Origin: JAUYQR01 sp050632395
Lineage (GTDB): Bacteria; Pseudomonadota; Alphaproteobacteria; Rhodobacterales; Rhodobacteraceae
Assembly (NCBI RefSeq): GCF_050632395.1
Contig: NZ_CP192600.1
Location: forward strand, 3,844,001-3,908,000
DNA: 64,000 nucleotides
Direction of reading: 5' to 3'
The position numbers and the translations under genes are program-made. Positions 33,258 to 41,782 of the stretch are shown in pieces; within the stretch, counting starts at the first letter, position 1; the number at the start of each line of letters is the position of its first letter. The notes under the pieces were generated by a model. It was not told where the DNA came from. It did no database searches and saw nothing but the letters and a program-made list of their open reading frames with translations.

Positions 33258-34009
33258 TCCGCTGGCTGCTGCCGCTCTTGCTGCTGGCCTCTCCGGCACT
33301 GGCCGAGGAAAGCATCGTGTCCGGCCTCAGCCAGAACCGGGTGTCGATCACCGCCGATTTCGACGGGTCTGAGATCCTGATCTACGGCGCGGTCAAGCGC
33401 GAGGCACCGGTGCCGAAGGGTTCCCCGCTGCAGGTCATCGTCACCGTCGAAGGCCCCTCGACCCCGGTGATCGTGCGCCGCAAGGACCGTGTGGCCGGCA
33501 TCTGGATCAACAACGCCGAAGTGCGGGTCGATTCCGCCCCCAGTTTCTACGCGGTCGCAACCACGGGGCCGCTGTCCGACATCCTCAGCGACACTGAAAA
33601 CCTGCGCCACCGCGTCACCATCGAACGCGCGATCCGCGCCGTCGGCATCACCGGAGAGGCCGATCAGGCCGATGCCTTCGTGCAAGCCATGCTGCGGGTG
33701 CGCAGCAATGAAGACAGGTACCGCGTGCTGGAAGGCGCCGTGCAACTTACCGACGACACGCTCTTTCGCACCGATGTGGTGCTGCCCTCGAACCTGACCG
33801 AAGGCGAATACACCGTCCGGCTGTTTCTGTTGCGTGACGGCAAGGTGGTCGCCACGCAGGAACGCGTGATCCGTGTGCGCAAAGAGGGGCTGGAGCGTTT
33901 CATCTTCACGATGGCGCATGACCAGCCGCTGCTTTACGGGCTTTTGTCGCTGGTGCTGGCGGGGATCGCCGGGTGGGCCGCCTCGGCCGCCTTCCGGCTG
34001 ATCCGCTAG
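33254..34009 (+). CDS. TIGR02186-family protein, exported, C-terminally anchored
   Basis: This 251-residue protein has a signal peptide (cut near ALA/EESIV, residue 17-18), a mostly beta periplasmic domain (VSGLSQNRVSITADFDGSEI, then GIWINNAEVRVDSAPSFYAV), and a C-terminal transmembrane segment (PLLYGLLSLVLAGIAGWAAS). This architecture fits TIGR02186, an alphaproteobacterial family of unknown function usually next to a TauE/SafE gene. It is coupled to that gene by ATGA. A role as periplasmic partner of the exporter is inference. Confidence 0.88.
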   Translation: MIRWLLPLLLLASPALAEESIVSGLSQNRVSITADFDGSEILIYGAVKREAPVPKGSPLQVIVTVEGPSTPVIVRRKDRVAGIWINNAEVRVDSAPSFYAVATTGPLSDILSDTENLRHRVTIERAIRAVGITGEADQADAFVQAMLRVRSNEDRYRVLEGAVQLTDDTLFRTDVVLPSNLTEGEYTVRLFLLRDGKVVATQERVIRVRKEGLERFIFTMAHDQPLLYGLLSLVLAGIAGWAASAAFRLIR

Positions 34010-34010
34010 G

Positions 34011-34487
34011 TCACGCCTCGGCCAGAAGCGCGCGCACGTCCAGCCGCCCGCTCGTCATCGACAGGCTTCCATCGGGGTTGCGCGGCCAATCCGCCTCTGG
34101 GCGGTCGCGGTAAAGTTCGACGCCATTGCCGTCCGGATCGGTCAGATACAGCGCCTCCGATACGCCATGATCCGACGCGCCGTCCAAAGGCCAGCCCGCC
34201 TCGACCAGCCGCTTCAAGACCTGCGCCAGCGACTTGCGGTTAGGGAACAGAAAGGCGGTGTGGTAAAGTCCGGTGTGGCCGGGGGGTGGCGGCGTCGCGC
34301 CGCGGCTTTCCCACGTATTCAGCCCGATGTGGTGGTGATAGCCCCCCGCCGACAGAAACGCAGCCTGCGTCCCGTAGCGTTGCGTGACTTCAAAGCCCAG
34401 AATGCCGGAATAGAAGGCAATCGCCCGGTCAAGTTCGGCCACCTTCAGATGCACGTGGCCGACGCGGGTTTCGGGATGGATGGTCAT
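34011..34487 (-). CDS. VOC-family (glyoxalase/extradiol dioxygenase fold) protein
   Basis: This 158-residue protein has the VOC metal pattern: GHVHLKVAELDRAIAFYSGI supplies the first His, HTGLYHTAFLFP the second, and GNGVELYRDRP the Glu. The start at 34487 (MTIHPETRVGHV) is chosen because the next upstream Met gives non-homologous sequence; AAAGG is about ten bases upstream. Members include glyoxalases and catechol dioxygenases; the CatE-like subgroup (VTQRYGTQAAFLSAGGYHHH) is the nearest by eye. It converges on the TIGR02186 gene with a one-base gap. Confidence 0.85.
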   Translation of the reverse strand: MTIHPETRVGHVHLKVAELDRAIAFYSGILGFEVTQRYGTQAAFLSAGGYHHHIGLNTWESRGATPPPPGHTGLYHTAFLFPNRKSLAQVLKRLVEAGWPLDGASDHGVSEALYLTDPDGNGVELYRDRPEADWPRNPDGSLSMTSGRLDVRALLAEA

Positions 34488-34587
34488 GGCAGATGCCTTT
34501 TTGCTTGCGTTCGCAAATGAACATAAGCGCAGGCTTGGTCGGCTTATACCCCATTGCGCGCACACGAGACGTGCAATGGGGGCAGGG

Positions 34588-34845
34588 TCACCCCTTCTTC
34601 TTGGCCAAACCGGCCTCCAGCGCCGCGATCCGCGCTTCCAGCGCCGCGTTTTCCTCGCGCGCCTTCTGCGCCATTGCGCGGGCGGCGTCGAATTCCTCGC
34701 GCGTCACGAAATCGCGGTCGGCCATCCAGCGGTCGATGAAGCCTTTCATCGCGGTTTCGGCTTCGGTCTTGGCGCCTTGGGCCACGCCCATGGCGTTGGT
34801 CATCAGTTGGCTCATGTCGTCGAAGAACTTGTTGGGGGCTTTCAT
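34588..34845 (-). CDS. ubiK: Ubiquinone biosynthesis accessory factor UbiK (BMFP/YqiC family)
   Basis: This 85-residue protein has an N-terminal amphipathic segment (FFDDMSQLMTNAMGVAQG), WMADRDFVTREEFD in the centre, and a C-terminal coiled coil (NAALEARIAALEAGLAKKKG), the typical BMFP layout. UbiK binds UbiJ and lipids and supports aerobic ubiquinone biosynthesis. AAAGGA lies ten bases upstream of the ATG at 34845. It is divergent from lgt across 124 bases holding promoters on both strands. Confidence 0.88.
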   Translation of the reverse strand: MKAPNKFFDDMSQLMTNAMGVAQGAKTEAETAMKGFIDRWMADRDFVTREEFDAARAMAQKAREENAALEARIAALEAGLAKKKG

Positions 34846-34870
34846 GGCAGGCGTCCTTTGATGCTTGGGC

Positions 34871-34900
34871 TTTATATGGCCCGACCGGCGGGAATCACAA
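34871..34900 (-). promoter_or_regulatory. Promoter of ubiK
   Basis: On the minus strand TTGTGA (34900-34895), an 18-base spacer, then TATAAA (34876-34871), about 25 bases before the ATG. Confidence 0.55.
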
Positions 34901-34916
34901 GTCAGCGGGCGACTTG

Positions 34917-34945
34917 TTGACATCGACCGGCGCGCCCGCGACAAC
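34917..34945 (+). promoter_or_regulatory. Promoter of lgt
   Basis: Perfect TTGACA (34917-34922), a 17-base spacer, then a weak GACAAC (34940-34945), 24 bases before the lgt ATG. Confidence 0.4.
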
Positions 34946-34969
34946 CGGGCAACCTTCAGAAAGCCCGCC

Positions 34970-35839
34970 ATGATCCCGTTTCCCGACATTTCCCCCGTGA
35001 TCTTTTCGATCGAGGTGTTCGGCTTCACCCTCGCGCTGCGCTGGTATGCGCTGGCCTATATCGTCGGGCTGCTGATCGGCTGGCGTCTGGTCACCCGCGC
35101 GGTCAAGACGCCCGGCCTTTGGTCCGGACCCGCGCCGATGACGGCGGAACAGGTCGAACGCCTGCTGACCTGGGTGATCTTCGGGGTGATCCTCGGCGGG
35201 CGGGCCGGCTATGTGCTCTTTTACGACGACACGCCACTTCTGGCAGACCCGCTGCACATCCTGCGGGTGTGGGAAGGCGGCATGTCCTTCCACGGCGGTT
35301 TTGCCGGGGTGATCGTGGCCGGGCTGATCTTCTGCAAGCTTGAAAAGATTCCGCTTCTCCCCGCCGCCGACCTGATGGCCGTGGCAGCACCAACCGGCCT
35401 TTTCCTCGGACGGATCGCCAACTTCATCAATGCCGAGCTTTGGGGTCGTCCGACCGACCTGCCCTGGGGCGTGGCTTTTCCCGGCGAGGCGGCGCAGACC
35501 TGCGCAGGCGTCACGGGCCTTTGTGCCCGCCACCCCAGCCAGCTTTACGAAGCGCTGCTGGAAGGATTGATCCTTGGTACTGTCCTTCTCTGGCTTGGCT
35601 GGCGGCGCGGCTGGTTCAAGCTGCCGGGGCGGCTTTTGGGCGTATTCCTTCTTGGCTACGGCGTGGCGCGGTTTCTGGTCGAATTCGTGCGCCAGCCCGA
35701 CGCCCAGTTTGTCAGCGAAGGCAATCCCCTCGGCCTTGCCTGGCACATCGGCGGATGGGGGCTAACGATGGGACAACTCCTGTCACTGCCCATGATCCTT
35801 GCCGGGCTCTGGTTCCTGGCCCGTGCCCGGCGCGCATGA
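34970..35839 (+). CDS. lgt: Prolipoprotein diacylglyceryl transferase
   Basis: This 289-residue inner-membrane enzyme, with about seven transmembrane segments, adds diacylglycerol from phosphatidylglycerol to the lipobox cysteine of prolipoproteins. The essential residues are in GGRAGYVLFYD, SFHGGFAGVI (His108), the signature GRIANFINAELWGRPTDLPW (from about 147) and HPSQLYEALLEGL. The start at 34970 gives MIPFPDISPVIFSIEVFG, usual for Lgt. The stop overlaps the methyltransferase start (ATGA). Confidence 0.96.
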   Translation: MIPFPDISPVIFSIEVFGFTLALRWYALAYIVGLLIGWRLVTRAVKTPGLWSGPAPMTAEQVERLLTWVIFGVILGGRAGYVLFYDDTPLLADPLHILRVWEGGMSFHGGFAGVIVAGLIFCKLEKIPLLPAADLMAVAAPTGLFLGRIANFINAELWGRPTDLPWGVAFPGEAAQTCAGVTGLCARHPSQLYEALLEGLILGTVLLWLGWRRGWFKLPGRLLGVFLLGYGVARFLVEFVRQPDAQFVSEGNPLGLAWHIGGWGLTMGQLLSLPMILAGLWFLARARRA

Positions 35840-36906
35840 CCGCGCTTGGCGATATCCTGAAGGCCCGCATCGCTGCAACCGGGCCGATCACGCTGGCAGA
35901 ATACATGGCAACCTGCTTGCAACACCCTCAGTTTGGCTACTACGCCACCCGCGATCCGTTCGGCGCGGCAGGCGATTTCACCACCGCACCCGAAATCAGC
36001 CAGATGTTCGGCGAGGTTCTGGGCCTTTGCCTTGCGCAATGCTGGCTTGACCAAGGTTCGCCCGCCCCGTTTGCACTGGCCGAGCTTGGGCCCGGTCGCG
36101 GCACCCTGATGGCTGACATCCTGCGGGCCACACGCAACGTGCCGGGGTTTCATGGCGCGGCGCAGGTGGTGCTTGTGGAAACCTCGCCCACCTTGCGCGC
36201 GGCACAGGCACAGCGACTTGCTGGCTGCACTCCGGTCTGGGTCGATACGGTGGATGATCTGCCGAACCTGCCCCTGTTCCTGATCGCAAACGAATTTTTC
36301 GACGCCCTGCCGATCGACCAGTTCCAGCGCGGCGAAACCGGCTGGCACATGCGGCTAGTTGGGCTTTCCGACGACGCCCTGCAATTCGGCCGCTCGCCTG
36401 CCCTGCCTGCCGAAGCGATCGACCCACGTTTCGCCGACGATCCGCCCGGCAGCATTGTCGAGGCAAGCCCCGCCTTGCCCGCCATTGCCGCCACCCTCGG
36501 TCAGCGCATCGCGGCCCGGGGCGGCGTGGCGCTGGTCATTGATTACGGTGGCTGGCGGTCAAAGGGCGACACGCTGCAAGCCGTGCGTCGGCATCAGCCC
36601 GATCACCCCCTCGCCCACCCCGGCGAGGCCGACCTGACCGCCCATGTCGACTTCGAGGCGCTCGCGCGTGCCACCGGCCTGCCGCGCAGCGGGCTGACCG
36701 ATCAAGGCGCGCTTCTGAACCGGCTTGGTATCGCGCATCGGGCCGAACGGTTGGCGGCGGGGCTGACCGGCGATCGGCTGGAAACCCACCGCGCCGCACT
36801 TCACCGCTTGACCGACCCGCGTGAAATGGGTTCGCTCTTCAAAGCCATCGCTTTTCACGCCCCCGGCACGCCTGCCCCACCCGGTTTTGATCCTTCCCAT
36901 GCTTGA
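35836..36906 (+). CDS. SAM-dependent methyltransferase, MidA/NDUFAF7 family
   Basis: This 356-residue methyltransferase belongs to the family whose mitochondrial member NDUFAF7 dimethylates an arginine of complex I subunit NDUFS2. Visible signatures are FGYYATRDPFGAAGDFTTAP, EISQMFGEVLG, the SAM-binding ALAELGPGRGTLMADILR, LIANEFFDALPIDQF, and DYGGWRSKGDTLQAVRRH near the C-terminus. The bacterial substrate is probably also complex I but is unproven. It is coupled to lgt (ATGA) and overlaps pgeF by eight bases. Confidence 0.92.
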   Translation: MTALGDILKARIAATGPITLAEYMATCLQHPQFGYYATRDPFGAAGDFTTAPEISQMFGEVLGLCLAQCWLDQGSPAPFALAELGPGRGTLMADILRATRNVPGFHGAAQVVLVETSPTLRAAQAQRLAGCTPVWVDTVDDLPNLPLFLIANEFFDALPIDQFQRGETGWHMRLVGLSDDALQFGRSPALPAEAIDPRFADDPPGSIVEASPALPAIAATLGQRIAARGGVALVIDYGGWRSKGDTLQAVRRHQPDHPLAHPGEADLTAHVDFEALARATGLPRSGLTDQGALLNRLGIAHRAERLAAGLTGDRLETHRAALHRLTDPREMGSLFKAIAFHAPGTPAPPGFDPSHA

Positions 36907-37648
36907 GCCGATCACCAGCCCCGCTCTGACCGCCCGCCACGCGTTCTTCACCCGCAAGGGTGGTGCGTCTTCCGGCATCTTTGCCGGGTTGAACTGCGGC
37001 ACCGGCTCCACCGACCAGTCCGAGGCTGTCGCGATCAACAGGGCGCGCACGGCCGAGGCGCTGGGCGTGTCTCCCGCCGCCTTGGTGACACTGCATCAGG
37101 TACATTCCGCCGATGTCGTCACCGTCACCGAACCGTTCGTAGACCGACCCCGCGCGGATGGCATGGTGACCGCGACGCCGGGGTTGATGCTCGCTGTGCT
37201 GACCGCCGATTGCCAGCCCGTGCTGTTCGAAGACCGTCAGGCCGGCGTCATCGGCGCGGCGCATGGTGGATGGCGCGGCACGCTGCTGGGTGTGCTGGAG
37301 GCCGTGGTCGACGCGATGGAAACCCTCGGCGCCGACCGAACGCGCATTACTGCGGTGATCGGTCCAACCATCAGCCAGGCCGCATACGAGGTTGGGCCAG
37401 ACGTGTTTGAACAGGTCACCGACGACAACCGCGCAGCGACCCGCTTCTTTGCACAAGGCAAGGGCGACCGGCTGATGTTTGATCTGCCGTCCTACGGGCT
37501 TTACCGGCTGCGCGGCGCCGGTGTCGGTTACGCCGAATGGACGCGACATTGCACCTACAGCGATCCTGCACGGTTCTACTCCTACCGCCGCACCACGCAT
37601 CTGGGCGAGGCGGATTACGGGCGGCTTCTGTCTGCGATTCGGCTTTAA
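36899..37648 (+). CDS. pgeF: Peptidoglycan editing factor PgeF (multicopper oxidase-like laccase-domain protein)
   Basis: This 249-residue protein of the YfiH/LACC1 family shows the metal site in LHQVHSADVV, LTADCQPVLF and GAAHGGWRGTLLG, and the ending TIGPTISQAAYEVG. Family members act as purine-nucleoside phosphorylases or deaminases and prevent mis-incorporation into peptidoglycan. The start at 36899 lies within the methyltransferase end; longer in-frame starts lack sites. It closes the lgt operon, a common alphaproteobacterial order. Confidence 0.92.
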   Translation: MLEPITSPALTARHAFFTRKGGASSGIFAGLNCGTGSTDQSEAVAINRARTAEALGVSPAALVTLHQVHSADVVTVTEPFVDRPRADGMVTATPGLMLAVLTADCQPVLFEDRQAGVIGAAHGGWRGTLLGVLEAVVDAMETLGADRTRITAVIGPTISQAAYEVGPDVFEQVTDDNRAATRFFAQGKGDRLMFDLPSYGLYRLRGAGVGYAEWTRHCTYSDPARFYSYRRTTHLGEADYGRLLSAIRL

Positions 37649-37764
37649 TCCACAACTTCCCGCGTCAAAAGCCCGCTTTGTTGCATCACTTGGCCCAATC
37701 ACTGCCGCATTCGCCTGCCACCACTTGGCGCACGGCACACAATGACAACGGTGAGGGCGCATAA

Positions 37765-37947
37765 ATGACACCGGAAAACCGGACCAAACGGCGTTGGCTG
37801 CAATCGGTTCTCAGCTCGGTCGACGAGTCGATCCCGGCACGCGAATTTCCGCGAGAAATCCGTCAGGAAATCCAACCGCGCCCGGTGACGAAGGGCTTTG
37901 CCCTGCGCATCAAGATGGCGACCCGGACGGCGACCGCCGCGCATTAA
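37765..37947 (+). CDS. Small basic protein, 60 aa
   Basis: The product MTPENRTKRRWLQSVLSSVD continues to a basic C-terminus (GFALRIKMATRTATAAH) and has no membrane segment. GAGGG lies about eight bases before the ATG, and no better reading exists in this 300-base interval between pgeF and the Lrp gene. I do not recognise a family. The tail-to-tail neighbour is the lrp-like gene, six bases away. Confidence 0.55.
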   Translation: MTPENRTKRRWLQSVLSSVDESIPAREFPREIRQEIQPRPVTKGFALRIKMATRTATAAH

Positions 37948-37953
37948 CGCGCG

Positions 37954-38454
37954 TCAGGCGGTTTTCGCCAACCGCGCTTCCAGAACGTCGAACGGCAGAC
38001 CAGGTTCGTCCTTCGCACAGCGGATAACGAGGCTGGTCTTAACATTTGCCACATGCTCTGCCTTCAGAAGCTGCTCAGTCAGAAAGCTCTGAAAACTGGA
38101 AAGATCCGGCGCCACGCATTTCAGGATGAAGTCGATCTCGCCGTTCAGCATGTGGCACTCGCGCACCAAGGGCCACGCGCGGCAGCGTGCCTCGAACCCC
38201 GCCAGATCGGCCTCGGCCTGGCTGTTCAATCGCACCATCGCGAACACCTGCACCTCGAACCCCAGTTCGCGCGCGTCGATATCGGCGTGATAGCCCTTGA
38301 TGTAGCCCGCCTCTTCCAGCGTCCGCACCCGGCGCAGACACGGCGGGGCAGAGATACCCACGCGGCTGGCCAACTCCACGTTCGTCATCCGCCCATCGGC
38401 CTGAAGCTCCGCCAGAATCTGACGGTCGATCGGGTCGAGTTTGTGTCCGGGCAT
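37954..38454 (-). CDS. Lrp/AsnC-family transcriptional regulator
   Basis: This 166-residue regulator has the winged helix-turn-helix LDPIDRQILAELQADGRMTN followed by VELASRVGISAPPCLRRVRT, and a C-terminal RAM ligand-binding and oligomerisation domain (YHADIDARELGFEVQVFAMV). The start MPGHKLDPID at 38454 is the usual distance from the HTH. It is divergent from trxB; three TTGCGCAA-like elements in the shared region suggest autoregulation and control of trxB. The effector amino acid cannot be read. Confidence 0.93.
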   Translation of the reverse strand: MPGHKLDPIDRQILAELQADGRMTNVELASRVGISAPPCLRRVRTLEEAGYIKGYHADIDARELGFEVQVFAMVRLNSQAEADLAGFEARCRAWPLVRECHMLNGEIDFILKCVAPDLSSFQSFLTEQLLKAEHVANVKTSLVIRCAKDEPGLPFDVLEARLAKTA

Positions 38455-38497
38455 CGCTGTCTCCACTTGAAGATCAGGTCTTACTTTGCGGCGGGCC

Positions 38498-38539
38498 TTG
38501 GCGCAATAATATTTCAACCTTGCGCAAGATCATTCGCAA
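38498..38539. promoter_or_regulatory. Candidate Lrp/AsnC binding sites between lrp and trxB
   Basis: TTGGCGCAA (38499-38507), the palindrome CTTGCGCAAG (38519-38528) and TTCGCAAG (38533-38540) repeat at about 14-20-base intervals around an AT-rich ATAATATTT, a pattern expected for Lrp-type octamer binding. Confidence 0.5.
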
Positions 38540-38632
38540 GCCATGTTGGTGCCGCAGGCCCGCACTGCAGGGGTTTCCGCTTCGCTGCCATATGACTATA
38601 TCGGTAGCCCGAGACTCATGTTGGGGGCGATG

Positions 38633-39595
38633 ATGGGCACTACACGGCACACACGGGTTCTGATCATCGGCTCCGGCCCGGCGGGCTACACTGCGGCTGT
38701 CTATTCCGCGCGCGCCATGCTGGAGCCCCTTCTGATCCAGGGCCTGCAACCCGGCGGCCAGCTTACCATCACGACCGAGGTGGAAAACTGGCCCGGCGAT
38801 ACACATGTCATGGGCCCCGACCTGATGGTGCGGATGCAAGCCCACGCCGAGGCGATGGGTGCCGAGGTGATCTCTGACTACATCACCAGCCTTGACCTCA
38901 AGCGCCGCCCGTTCGTGGCCACCGCCGACAGCGGCACCACCTACACCGCCGATGCCGTTATTCTCGCCACAGGCGCGCAGGCAAAATGGCTGGGCCTGCC
39001 GTCGGAGGAAAAGTTCAAGGGCTTCGGTGTTTCCGCCTGCGCCACCTGCGACGGGTTTTTCTACCGCGGCAAGGAGATCGTGGTTATCGGCGGCGGCAAC
39101 ACCGCTGTCGAAGAAGCGCTGTTCCTGACCAACTTCGCCTCCAAGGTCACGCTGGTTCATCGCCGCGATAGCCTGCGCGCCGAAAAGATCATGCAAGACC
39201 GTCTCTTCAAGCATCCCAAGGTCTCGGTCGTCTGGAACACTGAAGTCACCGAAATCCTTGGCGACGAAGCGCCTTTGGGCGTCACCGGCGTGCGCACCCG
39301 CAACGTGGTGACCGGGGCCGAGACGATCATTCCCTGCGCCGGCTTCTTCGTGGCTATCGGCCACGCCCCCGCCTCGGAACTGGTCAAGGACCAGTTGCCG
39401 CTGCATTCCGGCGGCTATGTCGAGGTGGAGCCGGGTTCTACCCGCACCGCCATTCCCGGCGTTTTTGCCGCGGGCGACCTGACCGACCACATCTACCGGC
39501 AGGCAGTCACCAGCGCCGGAATGGGCTGCATGGCGGCGCTTGATGCCGAGAAATTCCTTGCCGCGCAGGACGCAGACCTGAAGGCCGCCGAATAG
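38633..39595 (+). CDS. trxB: Thioredoxin-disulfide reductase
   Basis: This 320-residue FAD/NADPH enzyme has the FAD motif VLIIGSGPAGYTAAVYSARA, the redox-active CATC at C136-C139 (VSACATCDGFFYRG), the NADPH motif VIGGGNTAVEEALFL, and the C-terminal FAD motif GVFAAGDLTDHIYRQA. It reduces thioredoxin in the cytosol. GGGGG five bases upstream favours the ATG at 38633; ATGs at 38618 and 38630 are alternatives. The downstream sat-cysC gene belongs to sulfur assimilation, which consumes reduced thioredoxin. Confidence 0.94.
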   Translation: MGTTRHTRVLIIGSGPAGYTAAVYSARAMLEPLLIQGLQPGGQLTITTEVENWPGDTHVMGPDLMVRMQAHAEAMGAEVISDYITSLDLKRRPFVATADSGTTYTADAVILATGAQAKWLGLPSEEKFKGFGVSACATCDGFFYRGKEIVVIGGGNTAVEEALFLTNFASKVTLVHRRDSLRAEKIMQDRLFKHPKVSVVWNTEVTEILGDEAPLGVTGVRTRNVVTGAETIIPCAGFFVAIGHAPASELVKDQLPLHSGGYVEVEPGSTRTAIPGVFAAGDLTDHIYRQAVTSAGMGCMAALDAEKFLAAQDADLKAAE

Positions 39596-39796
39596 ACACT
39601 GTCTGCCGGCGCGCGAGGAACAACCACCCACGCGCCCGCAACCGCGCGGAACCATCGCCTTCACGGCGGGGGGAAACCGGCATTTCGGCCTTTTCTGACT
39701 GTTTAATTCCGGCAACCGCTTGAATCCCGCCCCAAAGCCGGGCTACGGACCCGCGCAAAAGCGGGCTGTTGCCCCTTATCCGAAAGGCCATTTCGC

Positions 39797-41503
39797 ATGT
39801 CGCTGCCCAACCTCGTTCCGATCCCCGAGCTTTATGTCTCCGCCGACTCCGCCCAGAAGCTCAAGGTCGAAGCGGGCAACCTGCCGTCGTGGGATCTGAC
39901 CGCGCGGCAGACCTGCGATCTGGAACTGCTCATGAACGGCGGGTTCAACCCGCTGAAGGGCTTCATGAGCGAGGCCGACTATTACGGCGTCGTCGCCACC
40001 ATGCGCACCGCAGACGGCACGCTCTGGCCGATCCCGATCACGCTGGATGTCAGCGAGAAATTCGCCGAAACAATCGAACCGGGTCAGGACATCGCGCTGC
40101 GCGACGCCGAGGGCGTGATCCTTGCGATCCTGTCGGTCACCGACAAATGGAGCCCCGACAAGGCGCTCGAGGCGGAAAAGGTGTTCGGCGCCGATGACCT
40201 CGCGCATCCGGCGGTGAACTACCTGCACAACACGGCCGGAAAGGTCTACCTCGGCGGCCCGATCACCGGCATCCAGCAGCCCGTGCACTACGATTTCAAG
40301 GCCCGCCGCGACACCCCGAACGAACTGCGCGCCTTCTTTCGCAAGATGGGCTGGCGCCGCATCGTGGCGTTCCAGACCCGCAATCCTCTGCACCGCGCGC
40401 ATCAGGAACTGACCTTCCGCGCCGCGCGCGAGGCTCAGGCGAACCTTCTGATCCACCCTGTCGTCGGCATGACGAAGCCCGGCGACGTCGATCACTTCAC
40501 GCGCGTGCGCTGCTACGAAGCTGTGCTTGATCAATACCCGGCATCCACTACCCACCTGTCGCTTCTCAATCTGGCAATGCGGATGGCCGGCCCGCGCGAG
40601 GCGCTCTGGCACGCGATCATCCGCAAGAACCACGGGCTGACGCATTTCATCGTGGGGCGCGATCACGCCGGCCCTGGCAAGAACAGCCAAGGCAAGGATT
40701 TCTACGGCCCCTACGACGCGCAGGATCTGGTGCGCCAGCATCAGGCCGAAGTCGGCATTGAGATGCTCGATTTCAAACAGATGGTCTATGTGCAGGAAAA
40801 GGCGCAATATTACCCCGTGGACGAAGTCCCCGAAGGCTCTACCGTCCTTGACATTTCCGGCACCGAACTGCGCCGCCGCCTGCGCGAAGGGCTGGAAATC
40901 CCCGACTGGTTCAGCTTTCCGCAGGTTGTCAGCGAACTGCGCCGCACCTCGCCCGCGCGGTCAAACCAAGGCTTCACGGTCTTCTTCACCGGCCTGTCCG
41001 GTTCGGGCAAATCCACCATCGCCAACGCCCTCATGGTCAAGCTGATGGAGATGGGCGGCCGCCCCGTTACCCTTCTGGACGGTGATGTGGTGCGCAAGCA
41101 CCTGTCCTCGGAACTTGGCTTCTCCAAGGAACACCGCGATCTCAACATCAAGCGCATCGGCTATGTGGCAAGCGAGATCACCAAGAACGGCGGCATCGCG
41201 ATTTGCGCGCCCATCGCGCCCTACACCGCCACCCGCCGCGCCGTGCGCGAGATGATCGAAGCCTTCGGTGCCTTCATCGAGGTGCACGTCGCGACCAGCA
41301 TCGAAGAATGCGAACGCCGCGACCGCAAGGGTCTCTACAAGCTGGCCCGTGAAGGCAAGATCAAGGAATTCACAGGGATTTCAGATCCCTACGAGGCGCC
41401 GACCCATGCCGAACTTGTGGTCGACACGCAGGATGTCGATGTCGACCATTGCGCCCATCAGGTGCTTCTGAAGCTGGAGCAGATGGGCCTGATCAAGGCT
41501 TGA
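39797..41503 (+). CDS. Bifunctional sulfate adenylyltransferase / adenylylsulfate kinase
   Basis: This 568-residue fusion activates sulfate to APS and then phosphorylates it to PAPS. The N-terminal ATP sulfurylase has QTRNPLHRAH (193-202) and GRDHAGPGKNS. The C-terminal APS kinase has the P-loop GLSGSGKST (399-407) and SEITKNGGIAICAPIAPY. Both catalytic sets are intact. The homo-oligomeric Sat type differs from the enterobacterial CysDN. It lies 201 bases after trxB and ends at a strong terminator. Confidence 0.95.
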   Translation: MSLPNLVPIPELYVSADSAQKLKVEAGNLPSWDLTARQTCDLELLMNGGFNPLKGFMSEADYYGVVATMRTADGTLWPIPITLDVSEKFAETIEPGQDIALRDAEGVILAILSVTDKWSPDKALEAEKVFGADDLAHPAVNYLHNTAGKVYLGGPITGIQQPVHYDFKARRDTPNELRAFFRKMGWRRIVAFQTRNPLHRAHQELTFRAAREAQANLLIHPVVGMTKPGDVDHFTRVRCYEAVLDQYPASTTHLSLLNLAMRMAGPREALWHAIIRKNHGLTHFIVGRDHAGPGKNSQGKDFYGPYDAQDLVRQHQAEVGIEMLDFKQMVYVQEKAQYYPVDEVPEGSTVLDISGTELRRRLREGLEIPDWFSFPQVVSELRRTSPARSNQGFTVFFTGLSGSGKSTIANALMVKLMEMGGRPVTLLDGDVVRKHLSSELGFSKEHRDLNIKRIGYVASEITKNGGIAICAPIAPYTATRRAVREMIEAFGAFIEVHVATSIEECERRDRKGLYKLAREGKIKEFTGISDPYEAPTHAELVVDTQDVDVDHCAHQVLLKLEQMGLIKA

Positions 41504-41521
41504 TCCCTGCGGCCGCAAACC

Positions 41522-41551
41522 AAAAGGCCCCGCATTGCCGGGGCCTTTTTT
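41522..41551. terminator. Bidirectional rho-independent terminator
   Basis: AAAAGGCCCCG and CGGGGCCTTTT form an 11-bp stem with a six-base loop; TTTTTT follows on the plus strand and the leading AAAA gives a T-run on the minus strand. It separates the convergent sat-cysC and hsp20-DUF1150 units. Confidence 0.93.
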
Positions 41552-41554
41552 CGT

Positions 41555-41782
41555 TCAGTGAACGCTCATCGGCGCGAAGTCGTGTTCGCGCGCCAGATGG
41601 AAGGCAAGGTTCCGGTCAGCGACCAGCGCCAGTTGCCGGCCGTCGGCTCCGTGGACCGAATAGATCGTTTCCAGCCCGACAATCTGCTCGCGCACCTCGT
41701 CCGGCAGATCCGCCACGGCAATCGGGCGAACATAGACGATGCGGTCCGTGCCTTGCGGCAATCCGTGGAATGGCGTGTTCAT
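41555..41782 (-). CDS. DUF1150-family protein
   Basis: This 75-residue protein (VYVRPIAVADLPDEVREQIV, then IYSVHGADGRQLALVADRNL) matches DUF1150, an alphaproteobacterial family almost always next to an Hsp20 gene. It overlaps hsp20 by four bases and ends at the shared terminator, so it is probably heat induced with its neighbour. Biochemical role unknown; a sHSP accessory role is inferred from conserved linkage. Confidence 0.9.
   Translation of the reverse strand: MNTPFHGLPQGTDRIVYVRPIAVADLPDEVREQIVGLETIYSVHGADGRQLALVADRNLAFHLAREHDFAPMSVH

Noticed and set aside
39596..39796. Riboswitch before sat-cysC
   Set aside because: The 201-base leader has small hairpins such as CCCGC/GCGGG, but nothing matches a known sulfur or SAM-related riboswitch core by eye.
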